A stretch of DNA of 64,000 bases. It comes from Brevibacillus migulae (GTDB lineage: Bacteria; Bacillota; Bacilli; Brevibacillales; Brevibacillaceae). The notes beneath the pieces are model-generated. The model did no database searches, had not been told where the DNA came from, and saw nothing but the letters and a program-made list of their open reading frames with translations. A program made the position numbers and the translations under genes. Of the stretch, positions 16,125-25,900 are shown piece after piece (position 1 is the first letter of the stretch; the number at the start of each line of letters is the position of its first letter). Where the stretch lies: positions 1 to 64,000 of the forward strand of contig NZ_SDKD01000007.1 of NCBI RefSeq assembly GCF_004521915.1, in the 5' to 3' direction.

Positions 16125-16475
16125 TTATCGACGAATTTCCTTAATGCGTGCTGCTTTACCTGTGAGGTTACGCAGGTAGTACAGTTTCGCACGGCGTACT
16201 TTACCATAACGTACTACTTCGATCTTGTCGAATTTAGGAGAGTGGAGCAAGAATGTACGCTCAACGCCTACACCGTAAGACACTTTACGAACAGTAAAGG
16301 TCTCGCTAACACCACCACCGCGACGACGGATTACTACGCCTTCGAACAACTGAATACGCTCACGCTGACCCTCGATAACTCTTACGTGTACACGTACAGT
16401 ATCACCTGGGCGGAATGCAGGAATATCCTGTCTCATTTGTTCTTTTTCCAATTCACGGATCACTTGGTTCATCAT
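16125..16475 (-). CDS. rplS: 50S ribosomal protein L19
   Basis: A 116-residue full-length protein with [13 protein letters not shown], the [16 protein letters not shown] block, [17 protein letters not shown], and the C-terminal [10 protein letters not shown] segment. It has its own promoter in the gap after trmD. Codon use looks like a highly expressed gene. Confidence 0.98.
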   Translation of the reverse strand: MMNQVIRELEKEQMRQDIPAFRPGDTVRVHVRVIEGQRERIQLFEGVVIRRRGGGVSETFTVRKVSYGVGVERTFLLHSPKFDKIEVVRYGKVRRAKLYYLRNLTGKAARIKEIRR

Positions 16476-16589
16476 AATTCCCTCCTTCCAATCAGACGTT
16501 CTTACCCGTCCCTTGACTTCCTCGGAATATGTACCGATCGTACGGATAGCGGACCGCCTTAGTGAGCGGGCGAAAATGCCACAAGAAGT

Positions 16590-16618
16590 ATATTAACATA
16601 TTGGACGATCATCTACAA
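16590..16618 (-). promoter_or_regulatory. Sigma-A promoter for rplS
   Basis: TTGTAG (16613-16618 complement), 17-bp spacer, TAATAT (16590-16595 complement). The ~115-base untranslated leader between it and rplS could hold an L19-type autoregulatory leader, known upstream of rplS in Firmicutes. I could not match its structure by eye. Confidence 0.6.
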
Positions 16619-16637
16619 GACTAAAAGTACTGGATGA

Positions 16638-17372
16638 TTACTTTTTTTCTTGTTTGATTTCTTCGAGCAACGTCTTTGCTTCCTTGGACAGCTCCATATT
16701 CTCCAACAGATCCGGACGTCGCTCCAGTGTGCGACGCAATGACTCCTTCAACCGCCAGCGTTCGATATTGGCGTGATGGCCAGATAGGAGGATATCCGGG
16801 ACCTTCCAGCCACGAAATTCGGCAGGGCGGGTGTAATGGGGATATTCCAGTAGGCCAGTCGAATACGAATCCGTTACTGCAGAGGTCTCATTCCCCAAGG
16901 CCCCCGGCTGAAGCCGAACGACACTGTCGACCACGACCATCGCCCCGAGTTCGCCTCCTGTGAGAACATAATCCCCAATCGAGATTTCATCCGTCACGAG
17001 AAATTGGCGGATTCGCTCATCGTAACCCTCGTAGTGGCCGCAAATGAAAACGAGGTGCTCCTCCTGCGCCAGCTCCTCCGCTATTTTTTGATTATAGCGC
17101 TTTCCCTGTGGACACATCAGGATCACACGCGGCTTTTTCTCAGCCGAAAGGGATTCTACTGCCCGAAAGAGCGGTTCTGGTTTTAACACCATGCCTCCGC
17201 CTCCGCCATACGGAGTATCATCTACCGTACCATGCTTGCTCTCCGAAAAGTCACGAAAATTGGTGACATGGTATTCCACCAGCCCTTTTTCCTGTGCCTT
17301 CCCCAGAATGCTCGACTCCAGCACACCAGTAAACATCTCCGGGAACAGCGTTAGAATATCAATGCGCAGCAT
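16638..17372 (-). CDS. trmD: tRNA (guanine37-N1)-methyltransferase
   Basis: A 244-residue SPOUT methyltransferase acting on G37 next to the anticodon. Knot motifs include [37 protein letters not shown] and [12 protein letters not shown], then the C-terminal domain with [10 protein letters not shown] and [12 protein letters not shown]. It follows rimM with 3 bases between, the usual coupled pair. Confidence 0.98.
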   Translation of the reverse strand: MLRIDILTLFPEMFTGVLESSILGKAQEKGLVEYHVTNFRDFSESKHGTVDDTPYGGGGGMVLKPEPLFRAVESLSAEKKPRVILMCPQGKRYNQKIAEELAQEEHLVFICGHYEGYDERIRQFLVTDEISIGDYVLTGGELGAMVVVDSVVRLQPGALGNETSAVTDSYSTGLLEYPHYTRPAEFRGWKVPDILLSGHHANIERWRLKESLRRTLERRPDLLENMELSKEAKTLLEEIKQEKK

Positions 17373-17375
17373 CGC

Positions 17376-17894
17376 CTACACCAATCCTTCCATCAGATGG
17401 CAAACCACACGCTTGTTTTTCACATCTACATGCTTGATGCATTCATCGATAAAAGGAAGCAAGATCTCTCCGCGCTTGCCTTTGACCACCCATACATCAT
17501 TGGCGCCAGGCTGCAGCACATCCGTAATCTTGCCCAACTCTTCCCCTTCGTCTGTGACAACCTCGCAGCCGATCAATTGATGGATGTAAAACTCATCCTC
17601 TGTATTTTCAATCAAGTCATCTTCAGGAATCTTCAACTCGCCGCCTTTATACTTTTCCACATCGTTAATGGTCGAATAGCCTTCAAACGTGAGAATTTCA
17701 AACTCCTTATGATTTCTGCGGGAAGCGATTTTGACGGAAAGCGGTTCGCGCAGCGACGGATGAAACAGCAACAGCTCGTTGCCGATCCGAAAGCGCTCAT
17801 CCGGGAAATCGGTTGTTGCAATCACCCTGACCTCGCCGCGCAGACCTTGCGTATTGACCAATTTGCCTACTGTATAATAACGTGTGTCGCCCAC
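17376..17894 (-). CDS. rimM: 16S rRNA processing protein RimM
   Basis: A 172-residue 30S maturation factor. The N-terminal RimM domain (YTVGKLVNTQGLRGEVRV) is followed by a PRC barrel (FYIHQLIGCEVVTDEGEELGK, NDVWVVKGKRGEILLPFI). The start is GTG 17894, with AAGGAGG eight bases upstream, directly after the ylqD stop. The longer open frame to 17921 only runs into ylqD. Confidence 0.96.
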   Translation of the reverse strand: MGDTRYYTVGKLVNTQGLRGEVRVIATTDFPDERFRIGNELLLFHPSLREPLSVKIASRRNHKEFEILTFEGYSTINDVEKYKGGELKIPEDDLIENTEDEFYIHQLIGCEVVTDEGEELGKITDVLQPGANDVWVVKGKRGEILLPFIDECIKHVDVKNKRVVCHLMEGLV

Positions 17895-17895
17895 C

Positions 17896-18309
17896 TTATT
17901 TTCCTCCTTGCCGGATCTCATGGATCAATCCATCTTTTAAAATGATTTCCGTACCTACCATGATTTCATCCCATGCATCGCCTACTTTTATTTGTACCGG
18001 GCTCTCGACAGTGGAATAGTCGATCTCGCTGCCTTCCGGGAGATTCTCCACCTGGCGGATCTGGAACTCCAACAGCTCCAGCTTTTCCTTGCGCGACCGT
18101 TCCTCCCGGGCCACTCGCTCCTGCGCCAGACTCTGCACATCGGTCGCTTTTTTTCTGGCATCAGCCAAGAGCTTTTTCCCTTCAAATTGCCATTGGTGCA
18201 GCTCACGGGTCACCTGCTCCACCTGACTGCGATAATGATGTAACAGCGTTTCCCTTGACGCTTGGGTGATGATCATTTTGACTTTTACTGGCCTATGTAT
18301 GGTAAGCAT
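17896..18309 (-). CDS. ylqD: YlqD family protein
   Basis: A 137-residue protein. A long central coiled coil (about residues 30-90, rich in Q, E, K and R) is followed by a small beta domain (VQIKVGDAWDEIM, GTEIILKDGLIHEIRQGG). YlqD is conserved between khpA and rimM in Bacillales; its role is unknown. Start ATG 18309 has AAGGGG about 10 bases upstream. Confidence 0.88.
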   Translation of the reverse strand: MLTIHRPVKVKMIITQASRETLLHHYRSQVEQVTRELHQWQFEGKKLLADARKKATDVQSLAQERVAREERSRKEKLELLEFQIRQVENLPEGSEIDYSTVESPVQIKVGDAWDEIMVGTEIILKDGLIHEIRQGGK

Positions 18310-18373
18310 CCGAGTAATGCCCCTTTCTCAACAGAAAAGTGGTGGCTTGATGCTTTTTGATTTTCTTCGTACC

Positions 18374-18405
18374 AAAAAAGGCCGGGAAACCTCCCAGCCT
18401 TTTTT
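18374..18405 (-). terminator. Terminator after khpA
   Basis: Minus-strand stem AAGGCTGGG/CCCGGCCTT followed by TTTTTT. It overlaps the last bases of khpA and would partly uncouple ylqD-rimM-trmD from rpsP-khpA. Confidence 0.8.
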
Positions 18406-18632
18406 CATACAATTTCTACGCTGACGCGCTTGTCGGTTTGACCCGACGCTGCAGTGACGACTGTGCGCAGAGCTTTCGCGATCCGTCCTTGCTTGCCGAT
18501 GATCTTCCCCATATCGTTGGGGTGAACCGACAATTCGAAGACGAGTGTCCGCTCATTTTCCACTGCATTTACGCGTACTTCATCAGGATGATCAACGAGA
18601 GCTTTTGCGATCGTTTCGACCAGAGCTTTCAT
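18405..18632 (-). CDS. khpA: KH-domain RNA-binding protein KhpA (YlqC)
   Basis: A 75-residue single KH domain. The GKIIGKQGRIAKALRTV segment carries the GxxG loop (GKQG) that grips RNA. KhpA pairs with KhpB/Jag and affects cell elongation and mRNA regulation in Gram-positives. It is 24 bases downstream of rpsP, as in Bacillus. Confidence 0.96.
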   Translation of the reverse strand: MKALVETIAKALVDHPDEVRVNAVENERTLVFELSVHPNDMGKIIGKQGRIAKALRTVVTAASGQTDKRVSVEIV

Positions 18633-18656
18633 ATCTTAAGACCCCCGATGAACAGC

Positions 18657-18929
18657 TTATTTACCGAATTTGATTTCGTTCACTTTTGCGAGAACGCCTG
18701 CTGTAGAGAGCAGATTGCGAACAGTGTCAGTTGGAGCTGCACCATTCAGAATCCATTGCACAGCTTTCTCAGTGTCAATGTTAACGATAGCTGGTTGAGC
18801 AACTGGATTGTAAGTACCAATTTCCTCAATGAAACGTCCATCACGTGGAGAACGGGAGTCAGCTACAACTACACGGTAGAAAGGAGCTTTCTTGGAACCC
18901 ATGCGCTTCAAGCGAATTTTAACTGCCAT
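18657..18929 (-). CDS. rpsP: 30S ribosomal protein S16
   Basis: A 90-residue full-length protein: [20 protein letters not shown], then [19 protein letters not shown] and a C-terminal helix. It has an AGGAGG-type binding site and lies downstream of ffh in the canonical order. Confidence 0.98.
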   Translation of the reverse strand: MAVKIRLKRMGSKKAPFYRVVVADSRSPRDGRFIEEIGTYNPVAQPAIVNIDTEKAVQWILNGAAPTDTVRNLLSTAGVLAKVNEIKFGK

Positions 18930-19018
18930 TATATTTCACCTCCTACTAATATCAAAGCAAAGCTTCATATATCTGAACCATCATGCGTCGGAGACCGAGC
19001 ACGAAGAGAGTTCAAGCA

Positions 19019-20428
19019 TCATTTGAATGGTGGTTTGAAATTGAACGGAAAGTTGTTTCCGCCGGGCTTGCCACCCTTGCCCATGAACGGCAATCCGAGA
19101 CCGCCTTTTTTCTTTTGCTTTTTCTGCATCTTGTTGGCCATGCCGCTAAACTGCTTCATCATTTTTTTCATTTCTTCAAACTGCTTGATGAAGCGATTCA
19201 CTTCCTGCACGGTCGTACCGCTTCCGGCAGCGATCCGTTTGCGGCGGCTTCCATTGAGCAGATCTGGATTCGCGCGTTCCTTTTTGGTCATCGACTTCAC
19301 GATCGCTTCGACACGAGCGATCTGTTTCTCATCGATTTGCACCTGGTCTTTCATCTTGTTCATCCCAGGAAGCATTCCCAAAATGTCTTGGAAAGGTCCA
19401 AGCTTGCGCATTTGCTGCATGGAGTCAAGGAACATGTCAAAGGTGAATTCCCCTTGACGCATTTGCTTCTCCATTTCTTTCGCCTTTTCCTCGTCGACCG
19501 ATTCCTGCGCCTTTTCAATGAGGCTCAGTACATCGCCCATGCCGAGAATCCGCGAAGCCATACGATCTGGATGGAATGGCTCCAAAGCATCCAGCTTTTC
19601 GCCCATAGCGGCAAACTTGATCGGCTTGTTCGTGACCGCTTTTACCGAGAGGGCTGCACCCCCGCGCGTATCCCCATCCAGCTTGGTCAGAATCACACCA
19701 GTGAGTTCCAACTGGCTGTTGAAGTTTTCCGCCACGTTGACCGCATCCTGACCTGTCATCGCATCGACGACGAGCAAAATCTCATCAGGCTTGACCGTGT
19801 CGCGAATCTGCTTGAGCTCTTCCATCAATGCTTCATCGATGTGCAAGCGTCCGGCAGTATCGATCAACACATAGTCGTAGTGGTTCTCTTTTGCGTGTTC
19901 AATCGCTTTGCGCGCAATCTCCACCGGGCTTACTTGATCCCCGAGCGCAAATACCGGAGCTTTTACCTGTTCTCCCAATACTTGCAGCTGTTTGATCGCC
20001 GCTGGACGATAAATGTCGGCAGCAACCAGGAGAGGCTTGCGGTTTTGCTTTTGCAGGTACTTGGCCAGCTTACCGGTTGTGGTCGTTTTACCAGCACCCT
20101 GCAAACCTGCCATCATGATGACCGTAGGCGGACGGTTCGATGCAGCGAGTCTCGCTACATTTCCCCCCATCAGCTCCGTCAATTCTTCATTGACGATCTT
20201 GATCACCATTTGACCAGGCGTGAGGCTTTTCAGCACCTCTTGACCAATGGCACGCTCTTTGACACGTGCGATGAAATCTTTTACTACTTTAAAGTTAACG
20301 TCGGCTTCCAGAAGAGCAAGGCGCACTTCACGCATTGCTTCGTTGACAGCAGACTCATCGATCTTGCCGCGTCCGCGAAGCTTGTCAAAAGCGCTTTGCA
20401 ATCGACTTGCCAAACTTTCAAATGCCAT
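19019..20428 (-). CDS. ffh: Signal recognition particle protein Ffh
   Basis: A 469-residue SRP GTPase. N domain, then G1 GLQGAGKTTT near residue 106, DTAGRLHID (G3), TKLDGDTRGGAAL (G4/G5), and a Met-rich M domain (about residues 300-440). The M domain has the NGSRRKRIAAGSG motif, which binds SRP RNA. The C-terminus is Lys/Gly-rich. It co-translationally targets proteins with FtsY. It directly follows ylxM by 10 bases. Confidence 0.98.
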   Translation of the reverse strand: MAFESLASRLQSAFDKLRGRGKIDESAVNEAMREVRLALLEADVNFKVVKDFIARVKERAIGQEVLKSLTPGQMVIKIVNEELTELMGGNVARLAASNRPPTVIMMAGLQGAGKTTTTGKLAKYLQKQNRKPLLVAADIYRPAAIKQLQVLGEQVKAPVFALGDQVSPVEIARKAIEHAKENHYDYVLIDTAGRLHIDEALMEELKQIRDTVKPDEILLVVDAMTGQDAVNVAENFNSQLELTGVILTKLDGDTRGGAALSVKAVTNKPIKFAAMGEKLDALEPFHPDRMASRILGMGDVLSLIEKAQESVDEEKAKEMEKQMRQGEFTFDMFLDSMQQMRKLGPFQDILGMLPGMNKMKDQVQIDEKQIARVEAIVKSMTKKERANPDLLNGSRRKRIAAGSGTTVQEVNRFIKQFEEMKKMMKQFSGMANKMQKKQKKKGGLGLPFMGKGGKPGGNNFPFNFKPPFK

Positions 20429-20438
20429 GCGAGACCTC

Positions 20439-20777
20439 CTACTCCATCTCTGACAGTTGCTTCAACATCGCCTGAATCTTCTCTTTTCCCTCACCTGTCG
20501 GCATATCCGCAAGCAAAGCTTCCACCTCTGCGAGAAGCGACTGCCTTTGTGCATGGCGACTGGCCAGCTGCAGTTTTTCCTCGTATTCAAAAAGCTGTTT
20601 TTCTGCCCGCTTGATATGATCATACACAGCTTGTCGACTTACCTCATGCATCTCTGCAATTTCGCCAAGCGATAGATCATCCAGATAGTACAGTTCGAGA
20701 TATTCTCTCTGCTTGCCTTTGAGAAGAGGCGCATAGAAGTCAAACAAGAGATTCACTTGATTGGTTTTTTCGAGCAT
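20439..20777 (-). CDS. ylxM: Putative SRP-associated DNA-binding protein YlxM
   Basis: A 112-residue helical protein of the UPF0122 family. It has a sigma-70-region-4-like helix-turn-helix: [23 protein letters not shown] near residues 35-57, after [17 protein letters not shown]. It is always next to ffh in Firmicutes; proposed to stimulate the SRP GTPase. A promoter is likely in the gap before it, because a foreign gene separates it from ftsY. Confidence 0.95.
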   Translation of the reverse strand: MLEKTNQVNLLFDFYAPLLKGKQREYLELYYLDDLSLGEIAEMHEVSRQAVYDHIKRAEKQLFEYEEKLQLASRHAQRQSLLAEVEALLADMPTGEGKEKIQAMLKQLSEME

Positions 20778-20871
20778 GGAACCAATCCTTTACATGAGGT
20801 ACTCGGCTCTCGCCTGTAAAGTGATTTCCTTTACAGCACGAATACTATAGTACCTAAATGCCCGATCGCTG

Positions 20872-21879
20872 TCAAGCATTTTCGTTGACAAGATCTTTGG
20901 TCCAGTTGCGAACGCCATTATCTTCAATAATGCCAAGGACGACATCGGTAATGTCCGGATCTGCAATCAGCTTATCTCTCACCCGCAATTTGACATCATC
21001 GGCATCCGCCAAGCTCATGCCCGGGCGCAATTCCATCAGCGCTTCCACATGATAATAGCGGCCTTCCTGCATGATTCGGATCTTGTTGATGTCCGTGACA
21101 TAGGGATCGGAAAAGATGATTTGTGCTACCTTCTCCTCAACGTCTTTTGGTGCCGCCACCCCGATCAGGCCGACCATGTTGTCATAGCCGACGCGAAAAG
21201 CCACGCCGACCATCAGCAGGCCGATCATGATGGTGCTCAAGCCATCCAACAGCGCGAAATTCGTCAGGGATGTCACTACCACCGCGATCAAGGCAAGCAG
21301 CGCACCGGTGACCGCGACCAGATCCTCATAAAAAACGAGGCGCGTCGGAGGTGCAGCGCGACCAACGTTTTTAAATGCTGCCATGATAAGGCCAGTGCCT
21401 ATTGTCTCCGCTCTGGACTCATGAATAATCTCCTTCATGGCCTTTACGAGAATGGCTCCATCCACCAATAGATTCACCACTAGCACGATTACATTTAGCC
21501 AAAATCCGCCCTCTGAATGTACGGGATGCTGGAGCAGGTGAATGCCTTCCTTGATCGTCTCATAGGCCATGATAGTTACCACAATGACCGCGATCATACA
21601 AAAAATATTGATGACCCGCCCAAAACCCGTTGGGAATTTTGGTGTCGGCTTTTTTTCGGAAAGGACGCTTCCAAGAAAGACAAAGCCCTGATTTACCGCA
21701 TCTGCCAGGGAATGCATCGCAGACGCGAACATCGCACCGCTGCCGCTAAATGCAGCGGCAAAACCCTTAATCGCCGCAATCACTGCATTTCCAATCATCG
21801 CGATGGCTGACGATTTGTTCCCTTTTTTCAGCAATGCGTAAAATGATTCCGTTTCCCTCGGTCCTGCAAGTTGTTCCAT
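20872..21879 (-). CDS. Cation diffusion facilitator family transporter
   Basis: A 335-residue membrane protein. The start is ATG 21879 with AGGAGG five bases upstream (the frame is open to 21939). Several transmembrane helices follow an N-terminal basic loop. AMIGNAVIAAIKGFAAAFSGS and MHSLADAVNQGF are CDF-type; the H-S-L-A-D-A-V-N-Q segment corresponds to the first metal-binding helix with its His and Asp. The C-terminal cytoplasmic domain has YHVEALMELRPGMS. It likely exports divalent cations (Zn, Mn or Fe) by proton exchange; specificity is not readable. It interrupts the ftsY-ylxM-ffh series. Confidence 0.9.
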   Translation of the reverse strand: MEQLAGPRETESFYALLKKGNKSSAIAMIGNAVIAAIKGFAAAFSGSGAMFASAMHSLADAVNQGFVFLGSVLSEKKPTPKFPTGFGRVINIFCMIAVIVVTIMAYETIKEGIHLLQHPVHSEGGFWLNVIVLVVNLLVDGAILVKAMKEIIHESRAETIGTGLIMAAFKNVGRAAPPTRLVFYEDLVAVTGALLALIAVVVTSLTNFALLDGLSTIMIGLLMVGVAFRVGYDNMVGLIGVAAPKDVEEKVAQIIFSDPYVTDINKIRIMQEGRYYHVEALMELRPGMSLADADDVKLRVRDKLIADPDITDVVLGIIEDNGVRNWTKDLVNENA

Positions 21880-21969
21880 TTTTGCCTCCTGCTCTCTTTC
21901 TTCTTGTAAAGTAGTGTTAGAAACACCACCATACTTCATACGAACATGCTGGCAAAAAGTTCCCTTGTC

Positions 21970-22974
21970 CTATTGTTCTTGCTGCTCTTGCTCTTCTTGC
22001 ACGATAAGTCCGGCGAACAGGGCATGGACAAACTGTTCCGGATCAAACGGCTGCAGGTCATCCATCTTCTCGCCCAGCCCCACATATTTCACTGGAATCT
22101 GCAGCTCATTGCGGATGGCGATGACGATCCCGCCTTTTGCCGTACCGTCCAGCTTGGTGAGGACGATACCGGTAACTCCCGATGACTCGCCAAAGGTACG
22201 GGCTTGCGACATCGCATTTTGACCAGTCGTCGCATCGAGCACCAAAAGGACTTCATGCGGAGCATCCGGCACATCGCGTTTGATCACGCGATTCACCTTG
22301 CTCAGCTCTTCCATCAGGTTCACTTTGTTTTGCAGACGTCCGGCGGTGTCGCACAGCAAAATGTCCGCCCCCCGCGCTTTTGCCGCCTGGATCGCGTCAT
22401 AAATCACCGCTGCCGGGTCAGCTCCCTGCTGATGCTTGATGACATCCACGCCTACGCGCTGTCCCCATACCTCAAGCTGTTCGATCGCCGCCGCACGGAA
22501 TGTATCCCCCGCTGCCAGCAGCACTTTTTTCCCTTGGGATTTGAACATATGGGCCATTTTTCCGATGGTGGTCGTTTTCCCGACGCCGTTTACCCCGACG
22601 AACAGGATGATGTTCAGTCGTCCTTCTTCGATATTTAACGCGGTATTGGCGGTTTCTTCATTTTTCAGCAGACCAACCAGCTTCTCGGAAAGAATCGGCT
22701 GCAAATCGAGGGCATTCTCAATTTTATGCTTGCGTACTTCGCTGCGCAGCTCGTCGATCAATTCCATGACGGTATTCACCCCGACGTCGGCTGCGATCAA
22801 AATTTCTTCGAGCTCTTCAAAGAAGGACTCATCGATTTTTTTATAACGGCGTACCAGATCCTCTACTTTTTCCACCAGCAGATTTCTGGTCTTGGACAAA
22901 CCTTCTGTAAACTTTTGGGTGACTGCTTCGGACTTCTGCACAATCGTCTCGCGCAGCTTTTTGAAAAAACTCAT
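21970..22974 (-). CDS. ftsY: SRP receptor FtsY
   Basis: A 334-residue SRP receptor GTPase, the compact NG form without a long acidic A domain. G1 GVNGVGKTTTIGK near residue 136, LAAGDTFRAAAIEQL, DTAGRLQNK, and TKLDGTAKGG followed by VKYVGLGEKMDDLQPF. The C-terminus ends in an unusual Gln/Glu-rich tail. It docks SRP-ribosome complexes at the membrane, and is 20 bases downstream of smc. Confidence 0.98.
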   Translation of the reverse strand: MSFFKKLRETIVQKSEAVTQKFTEGLSKTRNLLVEKVEDLVRRYKKIDESFFEELEEILIAADVGVNTVMELIDELRSEVRKHKIENALDLQPILSEKLVGLLKNEETANTALNIEEGRLNIILFVGVNGVGKTTTIGKMAHMFKSQGKKVLLAAGDTFRAAAIEQLEVWGQRVGVDVIKHQQGADPAAVIYDAIQAAKARGADILLCDTAGRLQNKVNLMEELSKVNRVIKRDVPDAPHEVLLVLDATTGQNAMSQARTFGESSGVTGIVLTKLDGTAKGGIVIAIRNELQIPVKYVGLGEKMDDLQPFDPEQFVHALFAGLIVQEEQEQQEQ

Positions 22975-22994
22975 CTGAATTTCCCTCCTGCTTC

Positions 22995-25900
22995 CTACGA
23001 CACATTCTCAATCAGTTTATGCGTATCTTCCAGACGCACAGACATGATTTTGGAGACACCGCCTTCTTGCATGGTGATCCCGTACAGCACGTCGGCGCTT
23101 TCCATCGTACCTTTGCGGTGTGTGACACAAATAAACTGGGTTTGCTTGCTAAAATGATGCATATATTCAGCGAAGCGGTTGACGTTGGCTTCATCGAGTG
23201 CCGCCTCTACCTCGTCCAGCACACAAAACGGCACCGGTTTTACGCGCAGGATGGCAAAAAGTAGCGCCATCGCGGTCAAGGCACGCTCGCCACCGGACAG
23301 CAAGGCCAGGTTTTGCAGCTTTTTGCCTGGCGGCTGGGCGACGATATCAATGCCTGTCTCCAGCAATTTATCCGGGTCAGACAGGATCAAATCCGCCCGC
23401 CCTCCGCCAAACAACTGGACAAACACGTCGCGGAACTGGATCTGAATCTCGTCAAACGTCTCCTTGAACCGGCGGGACATCTCTTCGTCGATCTCCGCAA
23501 TCACTTGATAGAGCATATCTTTCGCTTGATTCAAGTCTGCTTCCTGACTACTTAAAAAGGTTTGCCGTTCGGAGAGACGATCATACTCTTCGATCGCACC
23601 AAGATTCACGGTGCCCAAGGCGGCGATCTCACGCTTCAGGCGAGCGACGATCTGCTGCTCGCTGGCGATTTCACCCCGCGGCGGATATTTCGCCTTCGCC
23701 ATGTCGAAGCTCATCTCGTATTCTTCGGAAAGCTTGTTCAGCAGATTATCGAGCTCCACATCATAGCGATTGCCCTTCACTTCTTCCTGATGCAGCTTCT
23801 CCTCAATGCTCTTAACTTTTTTGCGAATCTCTTTCGTTTCCTGCTCTACCTGCTCCTGCTGGCTGAACAGCAAAGCGCGGTCATGTCTGCGCTCCTGGAT
23901 CAAGCCTGCAACGCGGTCCTTATCCTGGCGCAGCTCGGCGATCTTGCTGTCCAGCTCTTTGCCAGCGGTATCATTGCCCGATTCCAGGTCATCCAGCGCG
24001 GAAAGGGATTGGTTCAGCTCCTCCCATTCGCGCTGCAGGGCGGTCCGCTGCTCTTCCAGCCGTTCAATCTGCTCCAGGCGAGAATGATGCTCTTGTTTGG
24101 TCTGTGCATCCAGGACCTTCAGGCTGGTAATGCGTTCGTTGATCTCGTCTTTATGCGTAAGCTGTTCTTGCCTGCGCGTCTCTGCCGCCGCAATCGCTTC
24201 CTGCATCGCTTTTTCTTCTGCAGACAGCACTTCCAGCGCGGCGGTAAGCTGTTGCTGCTTTTGCTTGGACTCCTCCATCTCCTTGACGAGTCCGGCCATG
24301 TCCTGCTGGATCAGAAGCAGCCGTTCGGAAAGAGAGCGGCCCTCGGACTCGATCTGCTGCAGCAGCCCTTTCATCTCCTGTTCCCGCAAGCGCTGTGTTT
24401 CCCCTTCGGTGCGCAGCTGCTCCTGCTTCGCCTCGGATTCGCCAAGCTCCTGTTGAAGCTCGCGTATCTGCTTCACTTGCTGTGCGATGAGTTCTTCAAT
24501 CTGCCCCATTTCTGCTTCCAGCTCTTCGGCTTGACGCCCGCGACCGAGCAGATTGGTCGAATTTTTCTTCAACGCACCACCGGTCATCGATCCGCCCGCA
24601 TTGACGATATCGCCGTCCAATGTGACGACACGGTATCGATAGCTGCAGAGACGAGCGACACGGTTTGCCTGTTCCAGCGTCTCTGTCACAATCACATTTC
24701 CGAGGAGGGATTCCAAAATCGAACGGTAGGTGTCATCAAATGTCACCAGCGTACTGGCAATCCCGACAACCCCAGCTTCCTTCTCGAGCAAGCGCCGATC
24801 CTCTTGCTGGACAGAGCGCGGGCGAATGACATCAAGCGGCAAAAAAGTCGCTCGTCCCGCATTATGCTTTTTCAGATAAGCAATCGCTTCACGACCTGCG
24901 GCCTCATTTTCCACGACGACGTTTTGCAGAGCACCCCCCAGGGCTACCTCAATCGCGGTCTCCACTTTTTCCGGTACGACAACCAGCTCAGCGACCGCAC
25001 CATGAATCCCGCGGAAGCCATTTTCACGCGCCTTGAGAATTTCCTTTACCCCTTGTTGAAAGCCTGCGAACTCGGCCTGCATCTCTTTGATCAGATCCAA
25101 GCGGGACTTGGTCGCTTCGCGCTTCTGTTCCAAACGACGCTGCTCCTGACGTACGCTCTCCAGCTCGCTTTGGCCTTTTTTCACCTGCTCCAGCAGCTGC
25201 TTGTAGGCATCCAGGGTTGCTTGGATCGCGGTATCTGTTTCTTCCAAAGCTCGTTTGACGTCATCGGCTTTCTTTTGCCTTTCCGCTTCCTCGTTGTCCA
25301 AGCGCGCTTTTTCCTGCGAGAGCCTGTCCAAACGCGCTTGATGGGTCTGGATTTGCTGCTCATGATGGCGCATCTCGTTGCGGAGGTTGGCCATTTCATT
25401 CAATTTTTCAAAGTAGTCGCTTTTCATCCGATCGACGTCATCGGAAAGCGTCTGGGCATTTGCGGCAAACTGGTTTTCCGCGTCCAGCAGCGCTTGGCGG
25501 GCTTCTTCCATCCGTTGCTTTGTTTCTTCCGCCCGCTTCTTTTCCTCTGCGAGCGCGGCATCCGTTGCGTGCTGCTTTTCCGTGATCCGGTGCAATTGTT
25601 CCATCGTCTGCTGACGGTTGGCAGACAGATTGCGCAGGCGTTCCTTGAGGACCTCGCGTTGTCCCTCCACTTTTTCCGCCTCTTCACTCACGGTCAACAG
25701 CACCTGCTGCAGCTCTTCAATGGAGCGATCGATCTCATTGACGCGATGCTTCGCCTGCTCGAGCTCTGCTTCCCGTGAACTGGCCTCCGTGGTATAGCGG
25801 AGCAGATCCTCTTTTAGCAATTCAACCTGCTTGGCGGCTTCCTCCCACTTGGCATGCGTCGCTTCGATCTGCTGCACGTATAAGGAAACCTCGTGATCGG

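Noticed and set aside
16476..16590. L19 leader RNA upstream of rplS
   Set aside because: The leader is the right length and place, but I could not draw the expected stem structure; left as a note in the promoter entry.
18983..20614. A 543-codon plus-strand frame opposite ffh and ylxM
   Set aside because: Antisense shadow of ffh with no start signal and no recognisable domain.
23562..25778. A 738-codon open frame on the plus strand opposite smc
   Set aside because: It is the mirror of SMC coiled-coil codon bias; it is leucine/phenylalanine-rich with no domain or ribosome binding site, and smc is unmistakable.
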